Assembly: GCF_013839425.1 (NCBI RefSeq)
Contig: NZ_JACDNP010000008.1
Coordinates: 1 to 64,000 of the forward strand
From: Halorhabdus salina
GTDB taxonomy: Archaea; Halobacteriota; Halobacteria; Halobacteriales; Haloarculaceae
DNA: 64,000 nt
Direction: 5' to 3'
Positions 62,771 to 64,000 of the stretch are shown here, piece after piece. Within the stretch, counting starts at the first letter, position 1; every line of letters starts with the position of its first letter. The notes beneath the pieces were generated by a model. That model was given only the letters and a program-made list of their open reading frames with translations. It was not told the origin of the DNA and did not search any database. The position numbers and the translations under genes were made by a program.

Positions 62771-63352
62771 ATGGACCGGGACAAATGGGTGATGATCGGA
62801 TTGTTCCTAACTGGAGTATCCCTCATTGGGGTTGGAGACACAATCATCGTCGACGTGGGCACCTGGATAAATCCAGGAACAGCCCTGTCGATCGCAGGTG
62901 GTGCCGTACTGGGGCTAGCTGGGATAATCGCGTTCCGGTGGCAGACAGGATCAGTCTCACGGCGGCGTGCGGGAGCGCTCGTCGGGAGTTTTCTCGTCGT
63001 CGGGGTCGGGAGTGTCGTCAGCTCGAGACTGATTGGCGGAGAAATCAACGAAGGATTCCCCCTCGTCTTCGTCATCGTGTTCATATACTGGCTCGATACC
63101 CTACAGTCAGAGACGCCAGGTCGGACTGAACGCATGGGCCTCCTGGGTCGGACTGACGAACGTATGCGCTTGTTGGCGTACAAGGCGGCCTACGGAGTGC
63201 TTGTCGCACTCATCGTCGTGGCAGGGCTGTGGCTCTGGCTGCGGGAGGTCGGTATCGTCGTCGTGTCGGCTGAGACAATGATCGCCGTCGTCGGCGCGAT
63301 CGCGCTATTCGGCTGGCTCGGCGCGTATCGCTACCTACAGACGCACAATTGA
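62771..63352 (+). CDS. DUF2178-like membrane protein, first copy
   Basis: 193 residues with about five hydrophobic segments. The block GRTDERMRLLAYKAAYGV and the C-terminal GWLGAYRYLQTHN recur in the next gene (RTDERMRLLTYKSAF and GWYGTYLYVQSHN), so the two are paralogues. I think the family is DUF2178, which is often linked to a small XRE regulator. A CATTAACATA element lies 25-30 bases before the ATG. Function unknown. Confidence 0.78.
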   Translation: MDRDKWVMIGLFLTGVSLIGVGDTIIVDVGTWINPGTALSIAGGAVLGLAGIIAFRWQTGSVSRRRAGALVGSFLVVGVGSVVSSRLIGGEINEGFPLVFVIVFIYWLDTLQSETPGRTERMGLLGRTDERMRLLAYKAAYGVLVALIVVAGLWLWLREVGIVVVSAETMIAVVGAIALFGWLGAYRYLQTHN

Positions 63353-63365
63353 TGGGTGTGAAAGA

Positions 63366-63932
63366 ATGCTCGATACCAAAAGAGTCGGTGTGATCGCCCT
63401 GTTCACACTGGCGATTGCACTCTTTGGCGGCGGCTACGCGATGGTGCTCGAATCTGGCGTCGAATATCTCCCGGGCGTCGGCCTGACGATCGCTGGGAGT
63501 TTCGTCCTCGGGTTGTCGTGGGTCGTCGAGTTCCGCCGCCGGAGTGGCCAGGTTTCGCGTCGTCGGACGCTGGCGCTCGTCGCTAGCTTCCTCGGCGTGG
63601 GTCTCGGGTCGGTCGCAATCACGCCGTTCGTCGGATCGGGTGACGTCGCCAATCTAGCGTTTCTGGTGGTTTTCATCCCCGCTATCGTCTACTGGATCCA
63701 CAAACGGGAAACCGGGACGAAAGTGACCCGGACCGACGAACGGATGCGATTGCTGACGTACAAGTCGGCCTTCTGGATGCTTGCCATCATCGTCCTGGTG
63801 AGTGGGGGGCTCCTGTGGGCCGAACTACTTCTCTCCTACACGGTCTCCGCGAAAACGATACTGACGCTGAACATCGGGATCGGCCTGTTCGGCTGGTATG
63901 GCACGTATCTCTACGTCCAATCGCACAACTGA
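63366..63932 (+). CDS. DUF2178-like membrane protein, second copy
   Basis: 188 residues, paralogue of the previous gene, 13 bases downstream and surely in the same operon. It has about five hydrophobic segments: VGVIALFTLAIALFGGGYAM first, and the shared RTDERMRLLTYKSAFWMLAI. The arginine-rich loop RRSGQVSRRRTLALVASFLG is also shared (RWQTGSVSRRRAGALVGSFL in the first copy). Function unknown; the duplication and the XRE partner suggest a sensing or regulatory role. Confidence 0.78.
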   Translation: MLDTKRVGVIALFTLAIALFGGGYAMVLESGVEYLPGVGLTIAGSFVLGLSWVVEFRRRSGQVSRRRTLALVASFLGVGLGSVAITPFVGSGDVANLAFLVVFIPAIVYWIHKRETGTKVTRTDERMRLLTYKSAFWMLAIIVLVSGGLLWAELLLSYTVSAKTILTLNIGIGLFGWYGTYLYVQSHN

Positions 63933-63943
63933 ATGACAGAAGC

Positions 63944-64000
63944 ATGGAAAACGATATCGAACTTCGACGGGTCAAGCACGATCTCACCCAGGAGGACCTG
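63944..64000 (+). CDS. XRE-type HTH regulator, cut by window edge
   Basis: Only 19 codons are inside the window: MENDIELRRVKHDLTQEDL. This is the start of a Cro/XRE helix-turn-helix of the small YozG-like type (R-x-x-x-D-x-T-Q-E-D-L). It begins 11 bases after the DUF2178-like stop, so it belongs to that operon. The rest lies beyond position 64000. Confidence 0.65.
   Translation, partial: MENDIELRRVKHDLTQEDL

Noticed and set aside
1-64000. tRNA, rRNA, CRISPR arrays, insertion sequences, integrases
   Set aside because: I read the intergenic gaps for cloverleaf ends, repeated spacers, transposase motifs and attachment-site repeats and found none convincing. A covariance-model scan could still reveal a short RNA.

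Overview
The window is chromosomal DNA from a haloarchaeon (class Halobacteria). The proteins are strongly acidic and G+C is high. Many starts lie 25-35 bases after AT-rich TATA-like elements with little or no leader. Exported proteins carry Tat (SRRxFL-type) signals, often with a lipobox. Haloarchaeal markers include a PorAB-type pyruvate:ferredoxin oxidoreductase, a CbiX/DR2241 pair and small membrane proteins around coxA. The genus cannot be fixed from this; a Haloarculaceae/Halorhabdus-like organism is a weak guess. I saw no rRNA, tRNA, CRISPR array or insertion sequence.

Region 1 (1-13.7 kb) is accessory DNA and the most unusual part. A Tat-exported protein and a divergent FilR1-type regulator precede a minus-strand polymorphic-toxin-like locus. 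A 2,669-residue secreted protein has a beta-propeller, five Ig-like repeats, a PKD domain, two clusters of calcium-binding thrombospondin type 3 repeats around a vWA domain, a pretoxin region and a nuclease-like tip. It overlaps a putative immunity gene by ATGA. Downstream lie an orphan cassette with the same connector but a different nuclease-like tip, a second putative immunity gene and a decayed third cassette. The connector is repeated in the DNA (about 94% identical over 176 bases), so recombination could swap the tip and its cognate immunity gene in one step.

Region 2 (13.7-27 kb) is housekeeping: YbjQ-family protein, a membrane protein, HtpX protease, GpmI, NurA and a zinc-ribbon protein. 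Then comes the phosphate operon pstS-pstC-pstA-pstB-phoU, with an unusually long PstA and a palindrome next to its promoter, and a convergent CNNM/CBS membrane protein.

Region 3 (27-36.6 kb) holds a small winged-helix protein and a thioredoxin-like protein. A duplicated two-gene module (Tat-lipoprotein beta-propeller plus polytopic membrane protein, twice) follows. Next are a MscS channel gene broken by an internal deletion, an O-methyltransferase, a lone CheC, a UspA and a histidine kinase.

Region 4 (36.6-51 kb) is central and energy metabolism: porAB with an Lrp/AsnC regulator, an RCK-DHH phosphoesterase, a CBS-ParB protein, acetyl-CoA synthetase, and cytochrome oxidase subunit I with three small membrane proteins and a 28-residue microprotein. 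A large protein with a disordered linker and coiled coil, and a winged-helix regulator, end the region.

Region 5 (51-64 kb) has purA, a Trm112-like protein, DR2241 and CbiX (corrin/siroheme metal insertion), cysS, a DUF429 protein, a second UspA, an AIM24-family protein, a 53-residue membrane protein coupled to corA, a TctA-like permease, and two paralogous membrane proteins followed by an XRE regulator cut by the window edge.
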